Of a stretch of 40,512 nucleotides of DNA, positions 31,823-40,507 are shown in pieces. The stretch is from Candidatus Amulumruptor caecigallinarius (GTDB lineage Bacteria > Bacteroidota > Bacteroidia > Bacteroidales > Muribaculaceae). The translations under genes were made by a program, and so were the position numbers. Below the pieces are notes generated by a model. That model saw only the letters and a program-made list of their open reading frames with translations. It did no database searches and had not been told where the DNA came from. Numbering within the stretch: the stretch's first letter is position 1; every line of letters begins with the position of its first letter. The stretch lies in NCBI GenBank assembly GCA_944321825.1, contig CALUMU010000018.1, positions 1 through 40,512 of the forward strand, read 5' to 3'.

Positions 31823-33970
31823 TTACTTAAACATTGCATCAACATCGAGACTCAGACCTACAGAATATGTGCGCCCTGTGGTCGGAGCCGAGTTCCAGTA
31901 GTACACTTCGGGGCGGTAATCGAAGAGGTTTTCAATCATGAAATTGACATTGATGCCCTTCCACACCCTCTGCTGGAGAGTGAATTTCCAGAGCGAATAT
32001 GCCCCGTCGGTCTCATACCGGCTTTCAGGCTTGGACATGTAGCGGCCTGATATGGCTGCATAGATTTTGTATTCGCTGCATATCTGCTTGTCGTAATCGA
32101 GCCGCCATGTGGCAGAATGTGGACGCGGGTTGCTGAACTGCGAGTCGATCGTGCGTCCCGACATGTGCAGGTAATTGTAGCTGGCCGATGCTCCGAGTCC
32201 CATAAGCAGACGGTAACGGAGGTTGACATCCAAGCCTGCCACTTTGACACCATCTTCGTTGCAATACATCGCCCCTGCCTCCCTTTCAGCATCGCCGGGA
32301 TAATCCATGGTGGTGATGCGGCTGTCATAATAATTGTAGTAGCCGGAGATGTTCACGCTGTACGAGCCTCTCAAAGGATCCCAGCTCACCAATGCGCTGC
32401 GCTCGAGCGATATGCTGAAGTTATGGCTGCGCTCCGGCTTCAGGTCGGGGTTGCCGTAAATCATCTGTATGCCGGCCATGTCGAAGTTCATATACATCTC
32501 CTTTAGCGTCGGAGCGCGGAATCCTCCGGCATATGACGCACGGACAGTGACAGGGGCAGTCTTTGCCATGGCGGCGACACGCGCCGTCACCGAGTTGTTG
32601 CGCGAGGCTGAGAAATAGTCCTCTCTGAGGCTTCCGATGATATTGAGCCAGTCGAGCGGATTGTAGTCGAACTGCGCAAACAGGTCTACCGAATGCTGGG
32701 TATGCTTTTCTCCGGCGGCAAACTGGTAGGTGGTCAGATAATCGTGCATGTAATCTCCGCCGACAGTAAGCACATTCTGTCCGAAAAACCGTGTGTACAG
32801 ACCGTGGACTATGTGCTGTCGGTTGCTGTAGTCATGGTCATGGGTACGGATACCTCCCACGTAGCGCGATTTGTCATACTGGTCGTAGCTGTACGACACT
32901 TCCAAATTCTGCTTGCCGGCCACATCCCACACCGATTTCAAGCCGCCGCTGTAGTCTTTGTAATGATCATCATAGTTGGAGCGGTTGCTGACGCGGGCGA
33001 AATATCCGCCGCGGGCTATGAAGCGCAGGTTGTCATTGACATAGTAGGTAAGCCGCTCTTTGATGTTGAGCGAGTGGCCTCCGTAGATTTCATGTATGCT
33101 CGACTTGGTATCGAACGCATCGGTGAGCTTTATGGTCTCCGCCGTGGTGTACTGCACCGACGTATTCGAGTTAAATCGTCCGGCATTGAAGTTCAGCTCC
33201 CCTCCGCTGCGCCATTCGTTGCCTGCGGAGCGGTAGCGCGAATTGACATTGAGAGTCCACGGCTCCTTGCTCTCACGGGTTATGAGGTTGACCACACCGC
33301 CCACGGCATTTGCGCCGTACAATGCCGAGGAAGCCCCCTTTACTATCTCTATCTGCCCGACATTGCCGAGGTTGAGGCGGCTGTAGTCCACATTGTCCAT
33401 TGTTTCACCAGCCAATCGCTCGCCGTCGACAAGAAATAGGATGGCATTTCCCCCGAAACCGTTCATATTCATCGCCGTCTCCTGCGACATGGCATAGCTG
33501 AACTCCAATCCGGGGAGCTCGTCGGTCAGGAGATCCTGGATGTTGGTCGCATCTGCCTTTTTGATGTCGTCGGCTGAAATGACCCGAGTCACCACCGGCA
33601 CATCCTTGAGCGATTTCGGTGTGCGCGTAGCGGTCACTACCACCTCGTCGAGAGAGGTCATGTCCGGGACCATTCTAAGTATCTGCTCCGCAGCCTTATC
33701 GCACGGACGGAGTATGAACTCCTCGGTGTTATATCCTATATACGAAATCGTCACCTTGAGGGCATCGGATGTGCGGCACGGCAGCTCGAACACACCGTCG
33801 ACATCGGTCACCGCCATATCCTTGCCCTTGACAGCCTTGACAACGGCACCGGCAAGCGGCGCACCCGACTCGTCGAGCACTTTGCCGACATAGCTGTTGT
33901 CGGCAAAGGCATCGACGGACATCGTCAGGCCGCAGATGATGAGAGCAAATCGTGATAGATATTTTTTCAT
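31823..33970 (-). CDS. TonB-dependent haem/iron receptor
   Basis: The 715-aa receptor has a signal peptide and a carboxypeptidase-regulatory-like domain (about 28-110; VGKVLDESGAPLAGAVVKAV). A plug follows (about 115-230; LDEVVVTATRTPKSLKDVPVVTRVI, VDGERLAGE, IEIVKGASSALYGANAVGGVVNLITRE), then a beta-barrel. It has FRAPTLKEMY and NPDLKPERSHNF boxes like haem receptors (HmuR). The stretch between them (EMYMNFDMAGIQMIYG) has no histidine but four methionines. It is followed by hmuS, so it is probably the import receptor. ATG at 33970 is used rather than GTG at 33973. Confidence 0.88.
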   Translation of the reverse strand: MKKYLSRFALIICGLTMSVDAFADNSYVGKVLDESGAPLAGAVVKAVKGKDMAVTDVDGVFELPCRTSDALKVTISYIGYNTEEFILRPCDKAAEQILRMVPDMTSLDEVVVTATRTPKSLKDVPVVTRVISADDIKKADATNIQDLLTDELPGLEFSYAMSQETAMNMNGFGGNAILFLVDGERLAGETMDNVDYSRLNLGNVGQIEIVKGASSALYGANAVGGVVNLITRESKEPWTLNVNSRYRSAGNEWRSGGELNFNAGRFNSNTSVQYTTAETIKLTDAFDTKSSIHEIYGGHSLNIKERLTYYVNDNLRFIARGGYFARVSNRSNYDDHYKDYSGGLKSVWDVAGKQNLEVSYSYDQYDKSRYVGGIRTHDHDYSNRQHIVHGLYTRFFGQNVLTVGGDYMHDYLTTYQFAAGEKHTQHSVDLFAQFDYNPLDWLNIIGSLREDYFSASRNNSVTARVAAMAKTAPVTVRASYAGGFRAPTLKEMYMNFDMAGIQMIYGNPDLKPERSHNFSISLERSALVSWDPLRGSYSVNISGYYNYYDSRITTMDYPGDAEREAGAMYCNEDGVKVAGLDVNLRYRLLMGLGASASYNYLHMSGRTIDSQFSNPRPHSATWRLDYDKQICSEYKIYAAISGRYMSKPESRYETDGAYSLWKFTLQQRVWKGINVNFMIENLFDYRPEVYYWNSAPTTGRTYSVGLSLDVDAMFK

Positions 33971-33989
33971 CACAGTGCCTTGCTGAGGA

Positions 33990-34472
33990 TTAAAGCTTAG
34001 GTGCGCTGAACGAGCATATCATAGGCATCGGCATCGCTCCGTACTGCAAGTTGAACTGCACGCTGAGCGTACCGTTGGCATACGAGCCTGACACCGTGCC
34101 GGAGTAAGCCTTGCCTGCCGAAGTCGTTCCGCTATACTCGGTGGTAGCAAGCTGGTATGTACCGTCGGCACCCGACACTTTGACCCCGTTCATCACGAAG
34201 CCTTCCACCTTCATAGGAGGCTCGCCGAAATCCGAAACAGCGATATTGACATTTGCGTCATCGACAGCTGTCACTGTGAAGGTCACACCTTCAAACACCG
34301 ATTCCGACCCCATGACAGTGCATGACATGTCGCCCTCATAGCTGCCGGCCACGCTGCGGGCCGCCGGTGTTGCGGGCTGGTCGTCATCATCGTCGTTGCC
34401 GCAAGAGGTGAATGTCATTAGGAATCCTGATGCAATGATGGTCATGGCCATCAAACGTGAAATAGCTTTCAT
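33990..34472 (-). CDS. Calycin-like lipoprotein
   Basis: The 160-aa lipoprotein has a lipobox before Cys24 (FLMTFTSCGNDDDDD), a short acidic linker, and a calycin-like beta-barrel (SVAGSYEGDMSCTV, FTVTAVDDANVNIAVSDFG, GTVSGSYANGTLSVQFNLQYGAMPMPMICSF). It occupies the position of the hemophore HmuY in other hmu operons, so it may bind haem at the surface. The MPMPM stretch offers methionine ligands (inference). It starts about 35 bases after the PepSY stop. Confidence 0.75.
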   Translation of the reverse strand: MKAISRLMAMTIIASGFLMTFTSCGNDDDDDQPATPAARSVAGSYEGDMSCTVMGSESVFEGVTFTVTAVDDANVNIAVSDFGEPPMKVEGFVMNGVKVSGADGTYQLATTEYSGTTSAGKAYSGTVSGSYANGTLSVQFNLQYGAMPMPMICSFSAPKL

Positions 34473-34507
34473 AAGACTTGATTTTGATTTTGTGTGATTG
34501 TTTATGA

Positions 34508-35989
34508 TTAATTGTTAGAAATTTTTTGTTTTTTCTTGCGCATCCTGCGGCTGACTATGTAGCCGGAAATGAGTATCAGGGTCAGGGCGAGACCGAAGAT
34601 AAACACAAACAGTGCTGACAGCGGACCCAGAAACGGAGTGTAACACCGCCCTACATGCAGCTCGAGGGCAAAGTTCCAGAGCGACATCGGGCTGCTCTCT
34701 ATGGCATGTGACTGCGGCAGCTGCTCCGAAGCACCTGTAATGTAGTCGAATACTACAGGCTTCTTGGCATCGAGATGCGTACTGTGACCGCTCACCAATG
34801 ATTTCGGTTCTACGGCATCGACTTCACCTGCGGCCGGATTCCAGCCATACAGCCCGCTGAACGACCCGATAAGCCACTCGTTAGCACATATGCGTTCCAT
34901 CACGTTGATGCCCATCGGGCTTATCGGAGGGCAGTCATGCCGCGACATAAGCGCAGGTTCATGCTTGAAATCCTTGTCGACCGTCGCGAAGCCTTCGGTC
35001 GTAGACAGCAGCCAGCAGTCACGGTCGGCATCCCAGCGGATGCCTCTGAGGCTGTCGTGCCAGTAGTTGTCACTGTCCATGGCACTTCCGGCGAGCGGAG
35101 CCGTCTTGACCATTACAAACGGTATCATCAGGGGCGGACGCAGACACATTCCGGTTACAGCAACAAGCAGAGTCAACACCAACGGATAATAGCCCATGCG
35201 GTCATGCCACCGCCAGTTCCATTTGATCATCTTCCCTAACCGCTTGCTGCGTCTGCGACGCAAGAGCGAAGGGCATACAAAGATGACAATGCCGCTCAGG
35301 CAGAGAAATATGATGACTACAGCAATAGCATCCACTACTATCCGCCCGGCGATGCCGAACAGTTCGCCGCTGTGGAGCTGCCATACAGTCTTGAAAAGGC
35401 TGTACCGCACCTCGCGTCCCGCTATTGGCTGAAGCTCGATATATTCAGGTTTATCACCGCCACCCACCGCAAACCTGTATATGCCCGAACGAGTCATGGC
35501 CACTACCGTATCACCGTCGGCATCAAGCGCAATATCCGCCATGCGGTCATCGGCTGAGGGTGCGTAAACCCCGGTCCACTTGTCTCCGTCATGTCTGTAC
35601 ACTCCGTATGTCGTGGCACACCATACGCGCCCGTCGCTGTCGGTGACCACGCGCTTCACATTGCGGTTGTCGGCACCATGCGGCAGCCCTCGGTTGTAAT
35701 CGCTGAAACTGCTGAAACCGCTGTCGGTCAGCCACACGCCGTTGCTGCCATAAGCGAGCAAGGATAGCGAGTCTATCCTCTCCGTGCCACGGATGATGCC
35801 GTTATTGTAGTTGCGTATCGCATACTGGTCGGGTAGCCAGCTGCGGCTGACATCACATACGGCAAACACTTTCCTGTGGTTGAGTATGATCCCCGAGATG
35901 CAGAATATCACCATAAAGAGGGCGAACACAATGCCTGCCCACTTATGGAAACTTCTCCAGAATCTCGATTTCATGCCGCGTGATGACAT
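34508..35989 (-). CDS. PepSY-associated membrane protein
   Basis: The 493-aa protein has an N-terminal membrane helix (WAGIVFALFMVIFCISGIIL) and a large periplasmic region with a propeller-like Asp/Gly/Trp pattern. Further helices follow, around AIAVVIIFLCLSGIVIFV, PLVLTLLVAVTGM and a C-terminal LFVFIFGLALTLILISGYIV. Histidines in FHKW, LHSGELFG and WHDRMGYY sit near the membrane. Proteins of this class are linked to iron and haem uptake, possibly as reductases. ATG at 35989 follows AAAAAGG and a TAACTTTG box, so the 36049 start is rejected. Confidence 0.8.
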   Translation of the reverse strand: MSSRGMKSRFWRSFHKWAGIVFALFMVIFCISGIILNHRKVFAVCDVSRSWLPDQYAIRNYNNGIIRGTERIDSLSLLAYGSNGVWLTDSGFSSFSDYNRGLPHGADNRNVKRVVTDSDGRVWCATTYGVYRHDGDKWTGVYAPSADDRMADIALDADGDTVVAMTRSGIYRFAVGGGDKPEYIELQPIAGREVRYSLFKTVWQLHSGELFGIAGRIVVDAIAVVIIFLCLSGIVIFVCPSLLRRRRSKRLGKMIKWNWRWHDRMGYYPLVLTLLVAVTGMCLRPPLMIPFVMVKTAPLAGSAMDSDNYWHDSLRGIRWDADRDCWLLSTTEGFATVDKDFKHEPALMSRHDCPPISPMGINVMERICANEWLIGSFSGLYGWNPAAGEVDAVEPKSLVSGHSTHLDAKKPVVFDYITGASEQLPQSHAIESSPMSLWNFALELHVGRCYTPFLGPLSALFVFIFGLALTLILISGYIVSRRMRKKKQKISNN

Positions 35990-36018
35990 CTGTTTTACCT
36001 TTTTCAGAAATTGTACCG

Positions 36019-36054
36019 CAAAGTTATGACGGCATCCTAAGCGCATCAATCCTC
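36019..36054 (-). promoter_or_regulatory. Promoter of the hmu operon
   Basis: On the minus strand TAACTTTG (36026-36019) is a good -7 box, with TTG 20 bases upstream in GATTGATG. The leader to ATG 35989 is about 22 nt. The region between the operon and the regulator gene is short, so the regulator may bind here. Confidence 0.6.
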
Positions 36055-36163
36055 AAAATTTAGTAATCTCACCACCCTCCTGTCGGGGTTGGAGATGTGC
36101 CATATGGCTGTCTGCAGCAAATTTTCACAAATTTTGGGTATGGTGCAGGTTATCTGTTTGAAA

Positions 36164-36171
36164 TACCTTTG
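36164..36171 (+). promoter_or_regulatory. Promoter of the hemerythrin-LuxR gene
   Basis: TACCTTTG is a TAnnTTTG -7 box 49 bases before the ATG at 36220, on the opposite strand to the hmu operon. Confidence 0.5.
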
Positions 36172-36219
36172 TGATGGTTAAAAGTACATATATCATATCC
36201 CCCTCCTCAGTCATCACAA

Positions 36220-37179
36220 ATGGAAACAATTCGGGCATATCGTCCGCACCACACCATGCGGCAGCTAATAATAGACAACAACATGGTCCTGATGGCCATA
36301 AGCCGTTTCGACATCGCATTCGGGTTCGGGGACATGTCCGTAGCCGAGACGTGTCGGGCCAACGGGGTCCACGTCGACACATTCCTCGCCGTGTGCAATC
36401 TGATCAGCGGCAAAGACTTTTCGGCCGACAGCCTGTCGCTACCATCCCTCACAAGCTACCTACGCCATGCCCACTCTTATATCCTCGACTTCACTCTCCC
36501 CAAGATACGCCACAACCTGATCGATGCCATAAACTATTCCGACACCGACGAAGTGGCATTCCAGCTCATACGCTTCTTTGACGATTATGTCAAGGAGGTC
36601 ACACGCCACATGGACTACGAAAACGATTTCATATTCGCCTACGTAGACAAGCTTCTCGGCGGACAGATTTCCGACGACTTCAACATAGCACGCTTCTCCA
36701 CAAGCCACGGCCACATGGCCACCAAGCTCCAGGAGCTGAAAGACATATTCATATACCACTACAAGCAGCATGACAATTCGCGACTGAGTGCGGTGCTGTT
36801 TGACATCATCACATGCGAGCGTGACCTGATGTCGCACTTCGAGGTCGAAAAGCAGCTGCTGACACCGGCCATCAGCCACATGGAGGATGCCCTGCGCCTG
36901 CAGATGCTCGACTCCGGGAGCGATGAGGCCTCAACCGCCATGCCCGACGAGGACCCGCAACTCGCCCTGCTCAGCGACCGCGAGCGCGACATATTGACGT
37001 GCGTGGCCCGAGGCATGGCCAACAAGGAGATAGCCGACCACCTGTGCCTGTCGGTCCACACCGTCACCACCCACCGCCGCAACATCTGCTCGAAGCTCTC
37101 CATCCACTCCCCTGCCGGACTGACCATATTCGCCATCCTCCACCACCTCGTCGACCCATCGGAAGTAGAGCTCTCCTGA
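36220..37179 (+). CDS. Hemerythrin-domain LuxR-type regulator
   Basis: The 319-aa protein combines a ScdA_N-like N-terminus (about 12-68; FDIAFGFGDMSVAETCRANGVHVDTF) with a hemerythrin/HHE helical domain (about 75-230; H-rich segments YLRHAHSYIL, VTRHMDYENDFIF, SHGHMATKL, DLMSHFEVEKQLLTP). A LuxR-type HTH follows (about 248-308; LSDRERDILTCVARGMANKEIADHL and VHTVTTHRRNICSKLSI). Hemerythrins bind di-iron and sense or scavenge O2 or NO. It is divergent from the hmu operon and is a candidate regulator of it. An alternative start at residue 13 exists. Confidence 0.85.
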   Translation: METIRAYRPHHTMRQLIIDNNMVLMAISRFDIAFGFGDMSVAETCRANGVHVDTFLAVCNLISGKDFSADSLSLPSLTSYLRHAHSYILDFTLPKIRHNLIDAINYSDTDEVAFQLIRFFDDYVKEVTRHMDYENDFIFAYVDKLLGGQISDDFNIARFSTSHGHMATKLQELKDIFIYHYKQHDNSRLSAVLFDIITCERDLMSHFEVEKQLLTPAISHMEDALRLQMLDSGSDEASTAMPDEDPQLALLSDRERDILTCVARGMANKEIADHLCLSVHTVTTHRRNICSKLSIHSPAGLTIFAILHHLVDPSEVELS

Positions 37180-37224
37180 CAGGTAAAGCCTTATAAGGTT
37201 TAACAGACCAATCTATCCCCACAT

Positions 37225-37283
37225 CCACCGCTTTAGCGGTGGCACAAAAACCAAGCGGCTTCCGCCTGACAGGCGGAAGCCGC
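37225..37283. terminator. Two hairpins ending convergent genes
   Basis: CCACCGC-TTTA-GCGGTGG (37225-37242) follows the regulator. GCGGCTTCCGCCT/AGGCGGAAGCCGC (37255-37283) follows the secreted-protein gene on the minus strand. Confidence 0.7.
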
Positions 37284-37308
37284 AAACTTATGATGTAAAG
37301 TTAGTTGA

Positions 37309-38196
37309 TTATTTGCAGATCATCAGCTTCTGGCCGTTGACGATGTACATGCCGTTTTCGAGGTTCTCAACATCGCTCATGTTGGCAGCAGCCTTGACGA
37401 GATTGCCATCGATGGTGTAGATGGCAAATGTAGCGTTTTCGTCAGCAGTGATGTCATTCCATGCGCTGGGGCTTGCGATGATGAGAGTCATAGCATCAAG
37501 GTTGAATGAGAATGTATAGCTACCCTCCAGAGAGCTTGTCCAGTTAACTCCGTTTGAACCACTTTGCTTAACAACGGCAAGACTGGCATCAGCAGTTGTT
37601 TCGCCAGTGGGAGACCAATACCAGTTTGAGCCTTCGGGGTCAGCCACCTGTTGTCCACTGTTGTGATCCATGACTTTGATACCAAATTCACCAGGGACAA
37701 TATCAGCAGTAACAACCCAGTTGCCGTCAGATTCAACCATTTCGTTGGTTTCCCATGTCTCAGGATCGCCTGTGAATATCCATCCATGGATACCATATGA
37801 ATAATCTATCTCCTGAGTCTCACCCACGATAGTAAGAGTACCGTCGTTGGTATTAAGGGTAAGTGTCGGATTCAGGACGCTTCCACCATCAATAGCGATA
37901 TTGCCTGTACTTCCTCCAACGCCGTAATAGTAAGGTTCGCCTACTACGAGCGCACTTCCATTGCTGCCGAAGTTGGCGGCATCATTGCTCCAAGTGCCGT
38001 CGTTGATTTTAAAATCGCCCAAGAAAGTACCGTTGTACTTCAATTCGTATACCCCCGGGGTACCTGTCTCTTCAAAGTGACCAGAGGGGTCTTGCAGATT
38101 CCATCCTATAGAACCGCCGATGGCATAATAGTCGATGGCGTTAGCTGACATTGCACATGCTGCAAAAGCAGCCATAGCGAGTAAAGATTTCTTCAT
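37309..38196 (-). CDS. Secreted protein with sorting-like C-terminus, paralogue B
   Basis: The 295-aa protein has a signal peptide (MKKSLLAMAAFAACAMSANA), then DYYAIGGSIGWNLQDP, FKINDGTWSND and two beta domains. The C-terminal domain (AIYTIDGNLVKAAANM to NGMYIVNGQKLMICK) matches that of paralogue A nearly residue for residue. A longer reading from 38283 would cross the leader hairpins and is rejected. The leader and promoter also resemble those of paralogue A (TATATTTG with a poly-G spacer). It is probably exported by the type IX system or surface-anchored. Confidence 0.8.
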   Translation of the reverse strand: MKKSLLAMAAFAACAMSANAIDYYAIGGSIGWNLQDPSGHFEETGTPGVYELKYNGTFLGDFKINDGTWSNDAANFGSNGSALVVGEPYYYGVGGSTGNIAIDGGSVLNPTLTLNTNDGTLTIVGETQEIDYSYGIHGWIFTGDPETWETNEMVESDGNWVVTADIVPGEFGIKVMDHNSGQQVADPEGSNWYWSPTGETTADASLAVVKQSGSNGVNWTSSLEGSYTFSFNLDAMTLIIASPSAWNDITADENATFAIYTIDGNLVKAAANMSDVENLENGMYIVNGQKLMICK

Positions 38197-38800
38197 AATG
38201 CAATAAGTTTTTTTGAATTGGTTGATAAATAAAAGGTTAATTAAAAAATGATGTTGATAGGATATTTGAGGACGCAAGCCCAACGGATCAGGCCGCGCCG
38301 TTTTTTCATTGCGAAAGCATGTTATTCTTGTTCGGAATCGCGCCCCGGCTACTCACCGGGAGCCACACCCTGCAGGATGCATCTTCCCAAAAATGACATT
38401 GCAAATATACCTATTTTTACCCCCCCCCCTGATGTTAAAATTACAAAATATATACAAACAAACACAAATGCAAATCGGAAGATACGCCGCTCCCTCACCG
38501 TCACCGGCCTATATTTATAGGGCATTTTTATGTCATATCCAGTACAATTTAAAGCACCGGCATATCATACACAGACAATCGCATCGCCTGACTAATTATA
38601 CAGCATCTATCAGGGCACGTAATGTTGCAAATCAGTTGAGGAAATTGCACGCTTATTGCAAACGGATTTCAAAAACATTAAATTTTGAAAATAACTCACA
38701 ACATGTATTGATTGGTATGCATATATTCCGTATCTTTGACACACAAAGTAATACTAATCATTTTATCAACCTTTTTGTCAAACTTTTAATCCAATCACTT
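38197..38800. other. Leader and divergent promoter region
   Basis: No gene is seen. The left part is the leader of the 37309 gene and has several stems (CCCGG-TGAGTAG-CCGGG, AACGG/CCGTT). Its promoter has TATATTTG (38409-38402 on the minus strand) with G10 (38429-38420) ten bases upstream. The right part holds TATCTTTG (38731-38738), a plus-strand -7 box for the 38801 gene. Confidence 0.6.
38402..38429 (-). promoter_or_regulatory. Promoter of paralogue B with G10 spacer
   Basis: Minus strand: ten Gs (38429-38420), TAAAAATAGG, then TATATTTG (38409-38402). A homopolymer inside the promoter spacer invites length variation. Confidence 0.5.
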
Positions 38801-40132
38801 ATGAAAAAGACTCTACTCTCTCTCTGTGCAGTGGTAGCTTTCGGCTTCTCGGCTGCGGCCGAAGAGCTGACCATGGATTTTACGTCAAACTCCTATGGCT
38901 ATACTTACACAACTGACGGCAATTATTATGAGGCTGCGGATCCCACAGAAATAACCGACGGTGCGATCACCCTTTCAGTAAGTAAAAACGGCGGTAACGG
39001 ATGCCGCTTCTGGAGTGCAGACAAAACTTTCCGCGTATACAACAAGAGCATTACTACAATTTCGATTAATGGTGGAACAATCACCAGCATCGCTTTCACC
39101 GGCAGCAAATTAACAGCTCTGGCGGCTGATGGATTTACAGGTACTGCTTCTGCTAAAACTTGGACGGGTTCCGCATCAAGCATTCCTTTTACCGCCTCAG
39201 GTTCGGTCACTATTAAGACAATAACAATTACATACACCGGCGGTACAGTCGACACCCGCAAGGATGCAGGTCTGGCTTTCTCTGAAACTTCGGTTACACT
39301 GCGCTTGAATGAGGAGTTCACAGCTCCGACTCTCACCAAAGAGACCACAGCTGCTGTTACATACGCTTCTGACGCTACAGAAGTAGCTACTGTCGATGCC
39401 ACCACTGGTGCCGTATCAATCGTAGGTGTCGGCACAGCCCGCATCACTGCCACAGCTGAGGCAAACGACGAATACAAGGCCGGCTCGGCTTCTTACCTCA
39501 TCACCGTAAAAGAAGCAATCCCTGAAAATGCTTTGCTATATTCTGAATTGGGCGAAGAATTCACATTCGAGCAGGTAGAAGGCACTTTCGAACCTTGGAC
39601 TCATGACAGCCAGTATGGACTTAAAGGCACCGGATATAGCGGCGGCACAAATAATGCAGCAACAGCAATCGCTGCTTCGCCTGTAATCGACCTCACCAAC
39701 TACGAGTCGGCACAGCTGACGTTTAAAAACGCTTTCAATTTCTATGACGACACCATCGACGGCTTCGCATATGTAGTGGTCAAGGAAGAAGGCGACGACT
39801 GGGTTGAACTGGCTACACCTACAGCTCCCGAATCATTCAGCTGGACGTTCTATGACAACGAACCCATCAGCCTCGCTGATTATGACGGCATGAAGATACA
39901 AATCGGTTTCAAATATGTATCTACAACAGCTGTGGCCGGCACATGGGAGGTGAAAAACATCGTCGTCACAGCCAATGCAGCCTCTTCAATCGACGACATG
40001 TCGGCCGATACAGATGCTGACGCTGCCAACGCCGTATACTACAACCTCCAGGGCGCACGCGTAGACAATCCCGTCAACGGCCAGGTTTACATCCGCGTAA
40101 TCAACAACAAGGCTGAAAAAGTAATGTTCTAA
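38801..40132 (+). CDS. Secreted Ig-like protein with sorting-like C-terminus
   Basis: The 443-aa protein (start ATG at 38801) has a signal peptide (to FSAAAEE) and an N-terminal beta domain (MDFTSNSYGYTYTTDG). A bacterial Ig-like domain follows (about 165-245; KDAGLAFSETSVTLRLNEEFTAPTL, GVGTARITATAEANDEYKAGS), then a jelly-roll-like region (about 250-390). The C-terminal segment AVYYNLQGARVDNPVNGQVYIRVINNKAEKVMF resembles a type A sorting domain. The open frame extends far upstream, but that part is the noncoding leader. Surface or extracellular adhesion is plausible. Confidence 0.8.
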   Translation: MKKTLLSLCAVVAFGFSAAAEELTMDFTSNSYGYTYTTDGNYYEAADPTEITDGAITLSVSKNGGNGCRFWSADKTFRVYNKSITTISINGGTITSIAFTGSKLTALAADGFTGTASAKTWTGSASSIPFTASGSVTIKTITITYTGGTVDTRKDAGLAFSETSVTLRLNEEFTAPTLTKETTAAVTYASDATEVATVDATTGAVSIVGVGTARITATAEANDEYKAGSASYLITVKEAIPENALLYSELGEEFTFEQVEGTFEPWTHDSQYGLKGTGYSGGTNNAATAIAASPVIDLTNYESAQLTFKNAFNFYDDTIDGFAYVVVKEEGDDWVELATPTAPESFSWTFYDNEPISLADYDGMKIQIGFKYVSTTAVAGTWEVKNIVVTANAASSIDDMSADTDADAANAVYYNLQGARVDNPVNGQVYIRVINNKAEKVMF

Positions 40133-40196
40133 ACGACATCGTTTTAACAATACTGCTTTAAGAAGATTTCTTAAGAAGTTTCAGCACATAATCACG

Positions 40197-40233
40197 AAAA
40201 GCTCCAGAGGGCCATCCCCTTTGGAGCTTTTTT
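40197..40233 (+). terminator. Terminator of the Ig-like protein gene
   Basis: AAAAGCTCCA (40197-40206) and TGGAGCTTTT (40222-40231) pair and continue into a T-run. It is 65 bases beyond the stop. Confidence 0.85.
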
Positions 40234-40308
40234 ATTGGAACGCAGCATATCACGTAGCGATGGTGAGAAACGGAAGCCTTGTAGGGCTGCACCGACAAAT
40301 AAGAGGGA

Positions 40309-40380
40309 GCATCGCGTCAGCGATGGGAGATAGTAGCTTTACCTTTACACCGCTGACGCGGTGTGCTTACCCGAAATTAG
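40309..40380 (-). repeat. Double-palindrome repeat, copy 2
   Basis: This is the reverse complement of 21423-21499 with two base changes and without the 5-bp ACTAT duplication. Same two palindromes. It is 19 kb from copy 1. Confidence 0.8.
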
Positions 40381-40437
40381 TTGACTATTCCCGAACGGAA
40401 CCAGCCACCAAAGCTCCGCAGAAGCGTAAAAACAATA

Positions 40438-40507
40438 GGAGGGTGTTGCAAAACCTCCTCAAAAAAGTTAAGCAAAAGCCTCAACTTTCACAAGCTGAGG
40501 CTTTTTT
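40438..40507 (+). other. Hairpins at the right edge, possible IS end
   Basis: AGGAGG-GTGTTGCAAAA-CCTCCT (about 40438-40460) includes GGGTGTTGCAAAA, which I associate with IS ends in Bacteroidota. AAAAGCCTCA/TGAGGCTTTT (40474-40505) is a terminator-like stem. The window stops here, so neither can be tied to a gene. Confidence 0.35.

Noticed and set aside
32693-33439. Plus-strand open frame of 248 codons
   Set aside because: It is antisense to the TonB receptor plug and barrel and lacks protein-like motifs.
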